NCBI RefSeq assembly: GCF_030159255.1
Contig: NZ_BSCT01000013.1
Coordinates: 1 to 64,000 of the forward strand
Length of the DNA stretch: 64,000 bases
Source of the DNA: Bradyrhizobium sp. SSBR45G
Lineage (GTDB): Bacteria; Pseudomonadota; Alphaproteobacteria; Rhizobiales; Xanthobacteraceae
Direction: 5' to 3'
Made by a program: the position numbers and the translations under genes. How positions within the stretch are numbered: the first letter of the stretch is position 1; each line of letters opens with the position of its first letter. Below, piece after piece: positions 34,658 through 46,025 of the stretch. Under the pieces are notes generated by a model. The model did not search any database and was not told where the DNA came from. It saw only the letters and a list, made by a program, of their open reading frames with translations.

Positions 34658-35532
34658 CGCTGCCTCGCCAACCGTGGATCGAGCAGATCGCGCAAGCCGT
34701 CACCGAGCAGATTGAGCCCGAGCACGGCGAGCGCAATCGCGGCGCCCGGATAGACCGCAAGGCTCGGCGACTGGAACAGCAACGTCTGCGCGTCGTTCAG
34801 CATGCGCCCCCAGGACGGCTGCGGCGGCTGCGTGCCGAGGCCGAGATAGGACAGCGCTGCCTCCGCCAGGATCGCCAGCGCGAACTGGATCGTCGCCTGC
34901 ACGATCAGGATCGACAGGATGTTCGGCAGCACGTGCTCGATCGTGATGCGGAAGCGGCCCTTGCCGGCGGCGCGCGCGGCGAGGATGAACTCGCGCGCCC
35001 AGATCGCACCGGCCGAGCCGCGAGTGACGCGGACGAATACCGGGATCTGGAAGATGCCGATCGCGGTGATCGATGTCACCATGCCTGGCCCCACGACCGC
35101 GGCCAGCATGATCGCCGACAGCACCGCGGGAAACGCAAAGGTGAAGTCGCTGAAGCGCATGATCAGCTCTTCCGTCCAGCCGCGCTGCGCCGCCGCGATC
35201 AGCCCGAGGCAGACGCCGCAGGTCAGGCCGATGCCGACCGCGATGATTCCGACCAGAATGGTTGCGCGCGCGCCGACCAGCAGCAGCGAGACGATGTCGC
35301 GGCCGAGCACGTCGGTACCGAGCCAATGCGCCGCCGACGGCGGCCGCAGCTTGGAGGCGACGTCGATCTCAGTGGCCGACCACGGCGTCCAGACCACCGA
35401 CAGCAATGCGGCGCCGAGCACCACGAGGCAGAGCAGCGCACCGACGGCGAAGCTGCGATGACGCAGCGCGCGGCGCCAGAACACGTTCGGCGCAGGTGCG
35501 ACGCCGGCCTGAATGGTCACGGACGAACTCAC
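34654..35532 (-). CDS. ABC transporter permease, DppC/OppC family
   Basis: 292 residues starting with GTG at 35532. DppC features: KLRPPSAAHWLGTDVLGRDIVSLLLVGARATI near the N-terminus, the EAA loop EFILAARAAGKGRFRITIEHVLPN and ALSYLGLGTQPPQPSWGRMLNDA near the end. About six membrane spans. Overlaps both neighbours by 4 bp. Confidence 0.95.
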   Translation of the reverse strand: MSSSVTIQAGVAPAPNVFWRRALRHRSFAVGALLCLVVLGAALLSVVWTPWSATEIDVASKLRPPSAAHWLGTDVLGRDIVSLLLVGARATILVGIIAVGIGLTCGVCLGLIAAAQRGWTEELIMRFSDFTFAFPAVLSAIMLAAVVGPGMVTSITAIGIFQIPVFVRVTRGSAGAIWAREFILAARAAGKGRFRITIEHVLPNILSILIVQATIQFALAILAEAALSYLGLGTQPPQPSWGRMLNDAQTLLFQSPSLAVYPGAAIALAVLGLNLLGDGLRDLLDPRLARQR

Positions 35533-36479
35533 AGCTCATGCACCTTGATGCGCGGATCGATCACGGCATAGAGCACGTCGACCACGAAGTTGACGATGAT
35601 GACCATCGCCGCGAGCAGCATCACGCAGTTGCGCACCACGATCAGGTCGCGATTGGCGATCGACTGGAAGATCAGCCGTCCCAGCCCCGGCAGATAGAAC
35701 ACGTTCTCGATCACGATGGTGCCGGCCAGGAGATTGGCGAATTGCAGACCCATCACGGTCAGCACCGGGATCATCGCGTTGCGCAGCACGTGCTGCCACA
35801 GCACCTCGCGCTTCGTGAGGCCCTTGGCGCGCGCGGTGCGGACGAAATCCTCGCGCAGCACGTCGAGCACGGCCGAGCGCGTCACCCGCGCCAGGATCGC
35901 CGCCTGCACCACCGCGAGCGCAACCGCCGGCAGCAGCAGCGAGCGCAGGCCGGGCCAGATGCCATCCTCCCAGCCGGGGAAGCCGCCGGCCGACAGCCAT
36001 TGCAGCTTCACGGCGAACAACAGAATCAGCAGGATCGCGAACCAGAAATTCGGCAGCGCGATGCCGATCTGGGTCAGCGACATCACGCCGACATCGCCGA
36101 TGCGATTGTGGTTCGCGGCCGTGTAGATGCCGGCCGCAAGCGCCAGCACCGTCGTGAGCGCCATGGCCATGATCGCAAGCGGAATGGTCATCATCAGCCG
36201 CTCGCGGATCAGTTCGGCTACCGGCGTACCATAGGCGTAGCTGTTGCCGAGATCGCCGACGAGAAGACCGCCGATCCAGCGCAGATAGCGCGTGACCAGC
36301 GGCTGATCGAGCCCGAGCTTGACCGTCAGCGCCCTGACCGCGTCAGGCGAGGCATCGGCGCCCATCAGCGTCTGGGCGGCGTTGCCCGGCAGGGCATCGA
36401 GCACCAGGAAAATGATCAGCGACGCACCGACCAGGGTCGCAAGCAGGGTCAGGCACCGCCGCAGCAGAAACACGCTCAT
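35529..36479 (-). CDS. ABC transporter permease, DppB/OppB family
   Basis: 316 residues, first gene of the second Dpp-type operon. N-terminal MSVFLLRRCLTLLATLVGASLIIFLVLDALPGNAA, the EAA loop DFVRTARAKGLTKREVLWQHVLRNAMIP and the terminal FYLPGLGRLIFQSIANRDLIVVRN motif are all DppB hallmarks. It is divergent from the beta-glucosidase gene, so the 190 bp between them should contain both promoters. Confidence 0.95.
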   Translation of the reverse strand: MSVFLLRRCLTLLATLVGASLIIFLVLDALPGNAAQTLMGADASPDAVRALTVKLGLDQPLVTRYLRWIGGLLVGDLGNSYAYGTPVAELIRERLMMTIPLAIMAMALTTVLALAAGIYTAANHNRIGDVGVMSLTQIGIALPNFWFAILLILLFAVKLQWLSAGGFPGWEDGIWPGLRSLLLPAVALAVVQAAILARVTRSAVLDVLREDFVRTARAKGLTKREVLWQHVLRNAMIPVLTVMGLQFANLLAGTIVIENVFYLPGLGRLIFQSIANRDLIVVRNCVMLLAAMVIIVNFVVDVLYAVIDPRIKVHEL

Positions 36480-36669
36480 TCAGGCCGGGGCTCCGTTTCT
36501 CGGCGGCGGCACGTTCCACAGCTTTCGCTTCCGATGCAAGCCCATTGCCTGCATGATGATCCCTGTCCCGCGCAGGACCGGGCTCGCCCGCCGCTTGATC
36601 CGGGTCAAGCCTCAGCCAGCGCGGCTCTGCATCATGTCGTCAGCGCAACCGAGCAGGCCGTCTCGCAGC

Positions 36670-38004
36670 ATGACCATCCGTCCGGGCTTCCTCTGGGGCG
36701 CTTCGACATCCAGCTTCCAGATCGAAGGCGCGGCGCATCTGGGCGGCCGCGCCGACAGCATCTGGGACGTGTTTCTGCGCACGCCCGGCCGGGTCAGCCA
36801 CAACGACACCGCGGAGGTGGCCTGCGACCACTACCATCGCTATGCCGAGGACGTCGCGCTGATGCGCAACCTCGGCCTCAACGCCTATCGTTTCTCGATC
36901 GCCTGGCCGCGGGTGCTGCCGCAGGGCCGCGGCGCCGCCAACGAGGCTGGCCTCGCCTTCTACGACCGCCTGATCGATGCACTGCTCGCCGCGGAGATAG
37001 AGCCCTGGCTGTGTCTCTACCACTGGGACCTGCCGCAGGCGCTCGCCGACCTCGGCGGCTGGCAGAACCGCGACATCGCCGGCTGGTTCGCCGACTATGC
37101 CGCGCTGGTGGCGCGGCGCTATGGCGACCGGGTCAAGCGCTTCGCCACCTTCAACGAGCCCTGCGTGTTCACGCTGTTCGGCTACGGCCTCGGCTGGCAT
37201 GCGCCGGGCATTGCCGACAAGGCGGCCCTGCACAAGGCCATTCATCACGTCAATCTCAGCCACGGCCGCGCGGTCGACGTGCTGCGCAGGGACGTCGCCG
37301 GCGCCTCGATCGGCGCGATCCACAACCGCCAGCCCTGTTATCCCGCGACCAGCAGTCCGGCCGATGCCGCGGCGGCGCTGCGGCTCGCGGCCTATTGGAA
37401 CGACGCCTTCCCGTTCCCGCAGGCCTTCGCCTGCTATCCGCCGGATCTGACGGACGCGGTCGCGCCGCATGTCCTGCCCGGCGACATGGCGCAGATCGCC
37501 CGCCCCGTCGACTGGTTCGGGCTGAACCACTACTCGCCGCATTACGTCAAGGCCGACACCAACATGATCGGCGCCAGCTTCGGCCCGGCGCCCGCCTCCG
37601 TGCCGCGCAGCGCGATCGGCTGGCCGGTCGTGCCCGATGCGTTCCGCGACACGCTGCTGGATATTCACAACCGGTTCCACCTGCCGATCTACGTGCTGGA
37701 GAACGGCACCGCGGCCAACGACGTGCTCGATGCCGCGGACCAGGTCCAGGACGGCGACCGGATCGCCTACCTCTCGGCCTATACCGCGGCGATGGAACAG
37801 GCGATGTCCCAAGGCGCCGACGTGCGCGGCTATTTCGTGTGGTCGCTGCTGGATAATTTTGAATGGGGCGCGGGCTATTCGCAGCGCTTCGGCATTGTCT
37901 ATGTCGACCACGCCTCGCAGCGCCGCATTCCCAAGGCATCTGCGCGGTGGTATGCGAAGATGATTGCGGCACGGCGGAACTCCAACGATCCAGGCGCTGC
38001 GTAA
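36670..38004 (+). CDS. Beta-glucosidase, glycoside hydrolase family 1
   Basis: Retaining beta-glycosidase that releases terminal beta-linked glucose (or a related sugar). 444 residues from the ATG at 36670, where the GH1 N-terminus FLWGASTSSFQIEGA begins; an ATG at 36634 would add 12 residues. The acid/base Glu is in TFNEPCVF (about 160) and the nucleophile Glu is in YVLENGTA (about 345). The C-terminal GYFVWSLLDNFEWGAGYSQRFGIVYVD is a strong GH1 signature. No signal peptide, so it hydrolyses imported oligosaccharides in the cytosol. The two sugar kinases downstream are its natural partners. Confidence 0.95.
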   Translation: MTIRPGFLWGASTSSFQIEGAAHLGGRADSIWDVFLRTPGRVSHNDTAEVACDHYHRYAEDVALMRNLGLNAYRFSIAWPRVLPQGRGAANEAGLAFYDRLIDALLAAEIEPWLCLYHWDLPQALADLGGWQNRDIAGWFADYAALVARRYGDRVKRFATFNEPCVFTLFGYGLGWHAPGIADKAALHKAIHHVNLSHGRAVDVLRRDVAGASIGAIHNRQPCYPATSSPADAAAALRLAAYWNDAFPFPQAFACYPPDLTDAVAPHVLPGDMAQIARPVDWFGLNHYSPHYVKADTNMIGASFGPAPASVPRSAIGWPVVPDAFRDTLLDIHNRFHLPIYVLENGTAANDVLDAADQVQDGDRIAYLSAYTAAMEQAMSQGADVRGYFVWSLLDNFEWGAGYSQRFGIVYVDHASQRRIPKASARWYAKMIAARRNSNDPGAA

Positions 38005-38023
38005 CCGGGCGGAAGACTGAGGC

Positions 38024-38989
38024 ATGAGCGATCGCGTTCTTCTGGGCGACATCGGCGGCACCAATGCACGCTTCGCGCTGCTCGATGGTGGCGCGATCGG
38101 CGAGGTCGCACACCTGAAGGTCGCGGACTTTCCCACCATCGCTGACGCGATCACGGATTTCCTGGCGCGACACGCGGCCGGCGGGCCTCCCTCCGCAGCG
38201 GTGCTCGACATCGCCGGTCCCATCGAGCGCAATCGCGGCATGCTGACCAACTCGACCTGGGTCATCGACGGCGCCGCGCTGGCGGCGCAATTCAATCTCC
38301 GCTCGGCGAAATTGCTGAACGATTTCGAGGCGGTCGGCTGGTCGCTGCCGGCGCTGCATCCAGACGATTTGTTTTCGCTCGGTGGCAGCGCGACGGTCGA
38401 CGGCGCGCCGATGCTGGTGATCGGCCCGGGCACCGGGTTCGGCGCGGCCTGCTATCTTCCCGGCGATGGCCGTCCCACGGTCGCGGTCACCGAAGCCGGC
38501 CACGCCACCTTGCCGGCGACGACGGCGCGCGAGGCCGCGGTGCTCGCCAGGATGCGCGAGCGCTTCGGCCACGTCTCGATCGAGCGCGCGCTGTCGGGCA
38601 TGGGAATCGAGAACGTCTACGAGGCCATCGCCGCCGTCGACGGCGTCACCGTGCCGCCGCGCAATGCCGCGGCGATCACCAGCGCTGCGCTCGACAGCAG
38701 CTGCGCCACCAGCCGCGCAACGCTCGACATGTTCTGCGCCTGGTTAGGGGCGGTCGCCGGCAATCTGGCGCTGACCTTCTGCGCCCGCGGCGGCGTCTAT
38801 ATCGCCGGCGGCATCCCGCCGCGCTTTCCGGACTACTTTGCAAGATCCGATTTCCGGAGGCAGTTCGAGAGCAAGGGGCGCTATGACAGCTATCTGCGGC
38901 CGATCCCGGTGCACATCGTCACCAAGCCCGACATCAGCTTCCTCGGTCTCAAATCCTTCCACGATTCCGGCGTTAACACGAGCGGCTGA
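38024..38989 (+). CDS. glk: Glucokinase
   Basis: Phosphorylates glucose to glucose 6-phosphate with ATP. 321 residues of the bacterial Glk family. The N-terminal phosphate-binding motif is LLGDIGGTNARFALL; other motifs are LLNDFEAVGWSLP, the GPGTGFGAACYLP adenosine-binding region and EAGHATLPA. It starts 20 bp after the beta-glucosidase stop and precedes a PfkB kinase by 18 bp, so glucose released by the glucosidase can be phosphorylated at once. Confidence 0.95.
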   Translation: MSDRVLLGDIGGTNARFALLDGGAIGEVAHLKVADFPTIADAITDFLARHAAGGPPSAAVLDIAGPIERNRGMLTNSTWVIDGAALAAQFNLRSAKLLNDFEAVGWSLPALHPDDLFSLGGSATVDGAPMLVIGPGTGFGAACYLPGDGRPTVAVTEAGHATLPATTAREAAVLARMRERFGHVSIERALSGMGIENVYEAIAAVDGVTVPPRNAAAITSAALDSSCATSRATLDMFCAWLGAVAGNLALTFCARGGVYIAGGIPPRFPDYFARSDFRRQFESKGRYDSYLRPIPVHIVTKPDISFLGLKSFHDSGVNTSG

Positions 38990-39007
38990 TCTGCCGCCCA
39001 CTGACCG

Positions 39008-39946
39008 ATGAGCGACATCGTCACGATCACGCCGAACCCGGCCGTCGACGTCTCGACGGCCGTCGAGAAGATCGTGCCGATCGCCAAGCTGCGCGGCACG
39101 ACGCAACGCCGCGATCCCGGCGGTGGCGGCATTAATGTGGCGCGCGTCATCACCCGCCTCGGCGGCGACGTCATTGCGCTCTATCCCGTGGGTGGACCGA
39201 CGGGACTGCTGCTGCAGCAGCTCGTCGAGAAGGAAGGCGTTGCCAGCCAGACCTGGACCACCGCCGAGGACACCCGCGAAGACTTCTTCGTCCAGGAGCG
39301 CGCAACCGGCCAGCCCTATCGTTTCATTTTGCCGGGACCGACGCTCAGCGAGGCCGAGTGGCAGGCGGGACTCACATTGCTCGCGGGCCTCGATCCATTC
39401 CCGCGCTTCGTGATCGGCAGCGGCAGCCTGCCGCGCGGCGTGCCGACCGACTTCTACGCGCGCGTCGCCACGCTGGCACGATCGCGCGGCGCGCAATTCG
39501 TGCTCGACAGCTCGGGCCCGGCTTTGGCCGCGGCGGTCGACGGCGGCGTCGATCTGATCAAGCCGTCGCTGCACGAGATGCAGGAGCTCGTCGGCGGTGA
39601 ACTGTCCGATGCTACGGCCTGGGAGGCCGCGGCGCGGGCGTTGGTCGCGAACGGCAAGGCTGAAACGGTCGCGCTGACGATGGGCCATCTCGGCGCGCTC
39701 GTGGTGACATCGGAGCGCGTGCTGCGCGCACAGCCGCTGACGATGGTGCCCGTCAACGCGGTCGGCGCCGGCGACAGTTTTCTCGGCGCGCTGGTGGCGA
39801 AGCTCGCCGCAAGCGAGTCGCTGGAAGACGCCTTCCGCTTCGCGGTAGCAGCCGGCGCGGCCGCCTTGTTGCGCACCGGCACCGCGCTGTGCGATCCCGC
39901 CGATGTCACCCGTCTGCTGGCTGACGTGCGGCTGGAGACGGCGTAG
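39008..39946 (+). CDS. PfkB-family phosphofructokinase/sugar kinase
   Basis: 312 residues; ribokinase fold. ITPNPAVDVSTAV and RRDPGGGGINVARVITRLGG near the N-terminus match the Pfk-2/FruK/LacC branch, and the catalytic Asp is in NAVGAGDSFLGAL near residue 250. Following glucokinase, 6-phosphofructokinase activity (Pfk-2) is the likeliest role, giving a glucose-to-fructose-1,6-bisphosphate route if glucose-6-phosphate isomerase is supplied elsewhere. 1-phosphofructokinase or tagatose kinase cannot be excluded. Its 3' end overlaps the convergent membrane-protein gene by 41 bp. Confidence 0.88.
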   Translation: MSDIVTITPNPAVDVSTAVEKIVPIAKLRGTTQRRDPGGGGINVARVITRLGGDVIALYPVGGPTGLLLQQLVEKEGVASQTWTTAEDTREDFFVQERATGQPYRFILPGPTLSEAEWQAGLTLLAGLDPFPRFVIGSGSLPRGVPTDFYARVATLARSRGAQFVLDSSGPALAAAVDGGVDLIKPSLHEMQELVGGELSDATAWEAAARALVANGKAETVALTMGHLGALVVTSERVLRAQPLTMVPVNAVGAGDSFLGALVAKLAASESLEDAFRFAVAAGAAALLRTGTALCDPADVTRLLADVRLETA

Positions 39947-41033
39947 CTTTCAACGCGGCGTCGCCGTTGAGCCGATCGAGCGACAGCAGCAAGCCGCCGA
40001 CGCGCTCGAGCGACGACATCCACTCGGCGAGGCGGCTGAAATTGTCCACCATCCAGTTGAACGAGCCCTGCACCAGCGTGAACGCCGCCGCCGCCTGGGT
40101 GAGCTCACCCAGCGTCATCTGATCGCCGAGGAACTTCGGCGCGCACAGCACCAGGCCGATGATCGGCGCGACCAGCGTGTTCAGGTGCGACACCAGGGTG
40201 TTCTGCATCAATTGCCAGCACAGCCGCTTCCATTGCTGGATGGTGCGGTCGAGCGCCTGCCAGATGCCGGCAATGACGCCGCGCTCCTCCTGCTTGGGCG
40301 TGATGCCTTCGCCGATGTCGCGCAAATGATGCGCCGCGGTGATCAGCTCCGACTCGGCCTGATTCTTGATCTGGATGACGCGGGTGAGCGGCGAGCCGAC
40401 CCACAGCATGGCGCCGGTGACCAGCCCGGAATAGACGACCACGCTGACCACCAGATAGCCAGGAATCACCAAATGCTGGCCGGCCACGGCAACCTTGATG
40501 GACCCGCCGACCTGCCACAGCACCTGGACAAACACGACCGCCGTCAGCAGCGCGGAGATCACGCTGACCACGAAGTCGACCGGCGCATCGGTCGCGAGGC
40601 GGATGTCCTCGGCAATGCGGTACTCGGGAATCTTCTGGTCGCCCTGCACCGTCGCGAGCCGCGCATAGCGGTCGTTCTCGACCCAATAGTCGATCACCTT
40701 GGCGCTCAGCCATTGCCGCCAGTTGCGCTGCATCGCCATGCGCCCCCACACCGAGACGATCGCCAGCACGACACTGGACAGACACAGCGGGATGAGCAGA
40801 ACGGCCTGCTGCCGCAGCCGCGCCGGATCGCGGCCTTCCAGCGCATCGAAGAAATCGCGGTTCCAATAGTTGAAGCGGAACTGCACATAGAGCTGCAGCA
40901 CCACGAGAACGACCAGGGCGGCGCAGAGCAGCCAGACCCGCCACGCTGCCGGTCCCAGCCAGAATTGCCGTGCCGTGAGCCAGAATCGCGACCATTCGCG
41001 ATTGCCGTCCTCATTCTCGTCGTCGGGCATCAT
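39906..41033 (-). CDS. BacA/SbmA- or YddA-like membrane protein without ATPase domain
   Basis: 375 residues from the ATG at 41033. About six membrane spans of the ABC_membrane_2/SbmA-BacA group: LQLYVQFRFNYWNRDFFDALEGRD, WRQWLSAKVIDYWVENDRYARL, IPEYRIAEDIR and FTLVQGSFNWMVDNFSRLAEWMSSLERV. YddA/BclA-type proteins continue into a C-terminal ATPase of about 200 residues; this one ends soon after the coupling helix, with no Walker motifs and no ATPase frame downstream. It may be a proton-driven SbmA/BacA-type peptide importer or a truncated ABC exporter/importer. BacA-like transporters matter for tolerance of host antimicrobial peptides in nodules; that role here is only a possibility. Confidence 0.75.
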   Translation of the reverse strand: MMPDDENEDGNREWSRFWLTARQFWLGPAAWRVWLLCAALVVLVVLQLYVQFRFNYWNRDFFDALEGRDPARLRQQAVLLIPLCLSSVVLAIVSVWGRMAMQRNWRQWLSAKVIDYWVENDRYARLATVQGDQKIPEYRIAEDIRLATDAPVDFVVSVISALLTAVVFVQVLWQVGGSIKVAVAGQHLVIPGYLVVSVVVYSGLVTGAMLWVGSPLTRVIQIKNQAESELITAAHHLRDIGEGITPKQEERGVIAGIWQALDRTIQQWKRLCWQLMQNTLVSHLNTLVAPIIGLVLCAPKFLGDQMTLGELTQAAAAFTLVQGSFNWMVDNFSRLAEWMSSLERVGGLLLSLDRLNGDAALKATPSPAARQPADG

Positions 41034-41183
41034 CGTGCGTCCGGAGTCCTCCGGTTCATGGCTGGAACTTCTAGCATGAACTGATCTAAGTAGCTCCCGC
41101 GTCCTCACGCTTGATCTTCCGCAAGGCATCCGCCCCGCAACACGACAAACTCGGCGTCCACGCTGCGATGCGGGAGAGCACCG

Positions 41184-43615
<2,432 letters not shown>

Positions 43616-43619
<4 letters not shown>

Positions 43620-43879
43620 GAGTGGCGCCGCTGCACGCTGGCAATGGCATGTTCGGCATCGGCGATCAGTTGGCGAATCTGACGTGACTGCTCGCCTTGA
43701 AGTCCAGCGCCGTTGAGCTCGGCGAAGCGATCGAGCTGGCGCAGGATCTGCCGCCACGATTCCAGCGTGATCGTGAGCTGCGCGAGCTGGATCTCGAGCG
43801 ACGTCTCCGGCGCGATGTCCATCCGCTCGGCGCGAAGCGTCCTCGGGAATTCGATGATGTTGGCCAGGCGCTCATTCAT
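43616..43879 (-). CDS. Small hypothetical protein (87 aa)
   Basis: 87 residues from MNERLANIIEFPRTLRAERM at 43879. Mostly amphipathic helices (SLEIQLAQLTITLESWRQILRQLDRF and SRQIRQLIADAEHAIASVQ), suggesting a coiled-coil or helical-bundle cytosolic protein. No signal peptide. Convergent with ppsA, overlapping its end by 4 bp. No family recognised. The start is favoured because the sequence before it is Arg/Cys-rich noise. Confidence 0.65.
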
Positions 43880-44111
43880 GAAACGGCTCACCTGCCAATG
43901 CAGGCTGCACGACCATGGATCGCGTGCCGCGGATCGCCGTCGGCAGGTACATGTTCGCATTCTCCGTTGAAGCGGCCCCATGGCCAGAATGCGGCGCATT
44001 GTCGCGACGGACCTTAAAGAAGTTTATACTTTCGTTACCCGTGGAACTCCGGGCCGCTGCCTGTTCGGGACGCATTCCCCGTAGCTTCGCGGAGGCAGAC
44101 CGCACAGTTCG

Positions 44112-44510
44112 TCATCGTGCGCTGCGCCGCGCGCGCCAAGCTCGGACCAGCTGATAGCAGACCATCGCGCACAGCACGGCGAAGACGAATCGCGACGCGT
44201 CGACGATCGGGAATGAGCAATCCGGCAAGTAGTCCGGACGGACCCACCACGCTGGATGAAAGACAACAAGCAACGAAGCGGCCACGAGCAGCAGAGAGAA
44301 ACGTCGGCGGCGGATGTCAGCCACGACAATGGCGATCGCGAGCGCGGCACTCGCGATCCACCAGGCTTGCGCGACGCCGGCGGCCTCTGCAACCGAGCGC
44401 TGGACGTCGACCAGCGAGCAGGCCGACGCCGGGCGAGGCAGCAGGCCGCCGCACAGCAGGCACATGATGACAGTCCACGGCAGTCCGGAAGGTCTGCGTC
44501 CGCCGGTCAT
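44112..44510 (-). CDS. Hypothetical membrane protein (132 aa)
   Basis: 132 residues from the ATG at 44510 (a TTG at 44516 is possible). Signal-like hydrophobic start (PWTVIMCLLCGGLLPRPASACSLV), then two further spans (AWWIASAALAIAIVVADI and FSLLLVAASLLVVFHPAWW) and a C-terminal span (FVFAVLCAMVCYQLVRAW). Several Cys could form disulfides or bind metal. No family recognised. Lies 22 bp after the deacetylase gene on the same strand. Confidence 0.65.
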   Translation of the reverse strand: MTGGRRPSGLPWTVIMCLLCGGLLPRPASACSLVDVQRSVAEAAGVAQAWWIASAALAIAIVVADIRRRRFSLLLVAASLLVVFHPAWWVRPDYLPDCSFPIVDASRFVFAVLCAMVCYQLVRAWRARRSAR

Positions 44511-44532
44511 CGCCAAGCCCTACCGGCTCGCC

Positions 44533-45558
44533 TCACCGCGCCGCTTCGAAGCCAGCGAGCACCGCAGTCAGGTTCTGCCCGAGAATGTCGGAGAGATAGC
44601 CGCCCTCCTGCACGAACACCGTCGGCAGGCCGAGCCGCGCGATCGCGCCGCCGATGCGGCGGAAGCCGGGCGTGGTCACCGAGAGGCCCTTGAGCGGATC
44701 GTGCTCGGACGCGTCGAGGCCGAGCGCGACCACGAGCGCGCCGGGCGCAAAGGCGTGAATCGTCTTGGCCGCAGTCTCGAACGCCTTGAGATAGGTGTCG
44801 TCACCGCTCTTCAGCGGCAGCGGAATGTTGAGGTTGGCCCCGAGCCCGGAGCCGGCGCCACGCTCATGCGCATAGCCCCAGACGAACGGGTAGTAATGCG
44901 CGGGGTCGGCATGGATCGAGATCGTGAGCACGTCGGACCGCTCGTAGAAGATGCCCTGCGTGCCGTTGCCGTGATGGACGTCGACATCGAGGATCGCGAC
45001 CCGCTCGTGGCGCTGGCGCAGATGCGCGGCCGCGATGGCGGAATTGTTCATGAAGCAGAAGCCCGAGGCGATGTCGCGATAGGCGTGGTGTCCCGGCGGC
45101 CGGCACAGCGCATACACCGCATCCTCGCCGTCGAGCAGCAGCTGCGCCGCCGATGCGGCGACATCCGTAGCCGCGCAGGCGCCGGCCCAGGTCCCCGGCC
45201 CGATCGGCGCCGAGGTGTCGGTCGTATGCCAGCCGAGCCGCCCGACGATGTGGCTCGGATAGGTCGCCGCGTTGCGCACGGGATGAATATTCGGGATCAT
45301 TTCCGCGCCGGCATCGCCGAGCGCCGCCCAGGCATCCCAGGCCTCTTCCAGGAAGGTGAGATATTCCGGACTATGGACGCGCGCGCGAGCCTCCTGGCCG
45401 AACTGGATCGGCGCGACCAACTCGTGATTGCCGGCCTTCAATCCTGCAAGCAGACGATCCGCCCGTTCAGGCTGCTCGGTGGTGCGCTTGACGACGCCGC
45501 GCACCAGATAGAATTGCGGATCGTGGCTGCGATGCAGCTCGGTGTAGACGGCCTTCAC
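44533..45558 (-). CDS. Histone-deacetylase-family amidohydrolase (acetylpolyamine deacetylase type)
   Basis: Zinc-dependent deacetylase of the arginase/HDAC fold, probably acting on acetylated polyamines or other small acetylamines. 341 residues, the length of the AphA group, from a GTG at 45558 preceded by AGGAG. The active site shows RPPGHHAY (paired His near 150), GFCFMNNSAIAAAHL and the metal ligands in ILDVDVHHGNGTQGIFYERSDVLTISIHADP. VALGLDASEHDPLKG supplies the last Asp, and VFVQEGGY the final Tyr. Cytosolic. No polyamine gene is nearby, so the substrate is inferred from the family. Confidence 0.92.
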   Translation of the reverse strand: MKAVYTELHRSHDPQFYLVRGVVKRTTEQPERADRLLAGLKAGNHELVAPIQFGQEARARVHSPEYLTFLEEAWDAWAALGDAGAEMIPNIHPVRNAATYPSHIVGRLGWHTTDTSAPIGPGTWAGACAATDVAASAAQLLLDGEDAVYALCRPPGHHAYRDIASGFCFMNNSAIAAAHLRQRHERVAILDVDVHHGNGTQGIFYERSDVLTISIHADPAHYYPFVWGYAHERGAGSGLGANLNIPLPLKSGDDTYLKAFETAAKTIHAFAPGALVVALGLDASEHDPLKGLSVTTPGFRRIGGAIARLGLPTVFVQEGGYLSDILGQNLTAVLAGFEAAR

Positions 45559-46025
45559 GCGGACTTGCTCCTGTTCGCTTGCGCGAACGATTGTGCATGC
45601 AGCACCGGCCGATACAAGCACGGATGAATGGCACGCACACCGTTCTGTGCCGGCGGCGTCCACCCGGCGGAACGCCCGGCCGCGCGGACGCCGTTGTCAG
45701 CAGCGAGTCCGCCAGCATCAAGGCGATGCCGCGCGCTCGGCGCGGTGGATGTGAGGAGAGATCCGCCCGGCCTTCGCCGGCTCCATCGGCGTCGAGCCGG
45801 GATGTGCGCAGCAGCGCGCCAAACCTGCGCGTGCAAGCCTGAGCAGATCATGTTGCAACCATGGCGGCCGACGCGGGACGCGGGATTGGCAATCCGGCCT
45901 CGCCGGCATGGAGCCGGGGGGATCGATCCAAACTTTGCATCGATCAATTCAGGCTTCGGTTTGGACCCCGGCCCTCCATGTCCTCTAGGACAGTCCTTGA
46001 GGAACGTACAAGAGAGGTGGAGCGC
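45559..46025. other. Intergenic region upstream of the glucarate permease
   Basis: 467 bp without a supported gene; the open frames here are Arg/Pro-rich and overlap in several phases. The 5' part shows nothing recognised. The last ~90 bp carry the motif at 45939-45967, a possible promoter and the GAGAGGTGGAG ribosome binding site of the permease gene. Confidence 0.6.
45939..45967 (+). promoter_or_regulatory. Shared aldarate-regulon motif upstream of the permease gene
   Basis: ATCGATCAAT, exactly 12 bases, then TTGGACC. The identical arrangement occurs at 49696-49724 before the 5-keto-4-deoxyglucarate dehydratase gene, while the 12-bp spacers differ. TTGGAC could be a -35 element: 17 bp later comes TCTAGG here and CTACGA at the other site. 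The ATCGATCAAT box would then sit just upstream of -35, a usual place for a LysR activator. Confidence 0.65.
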
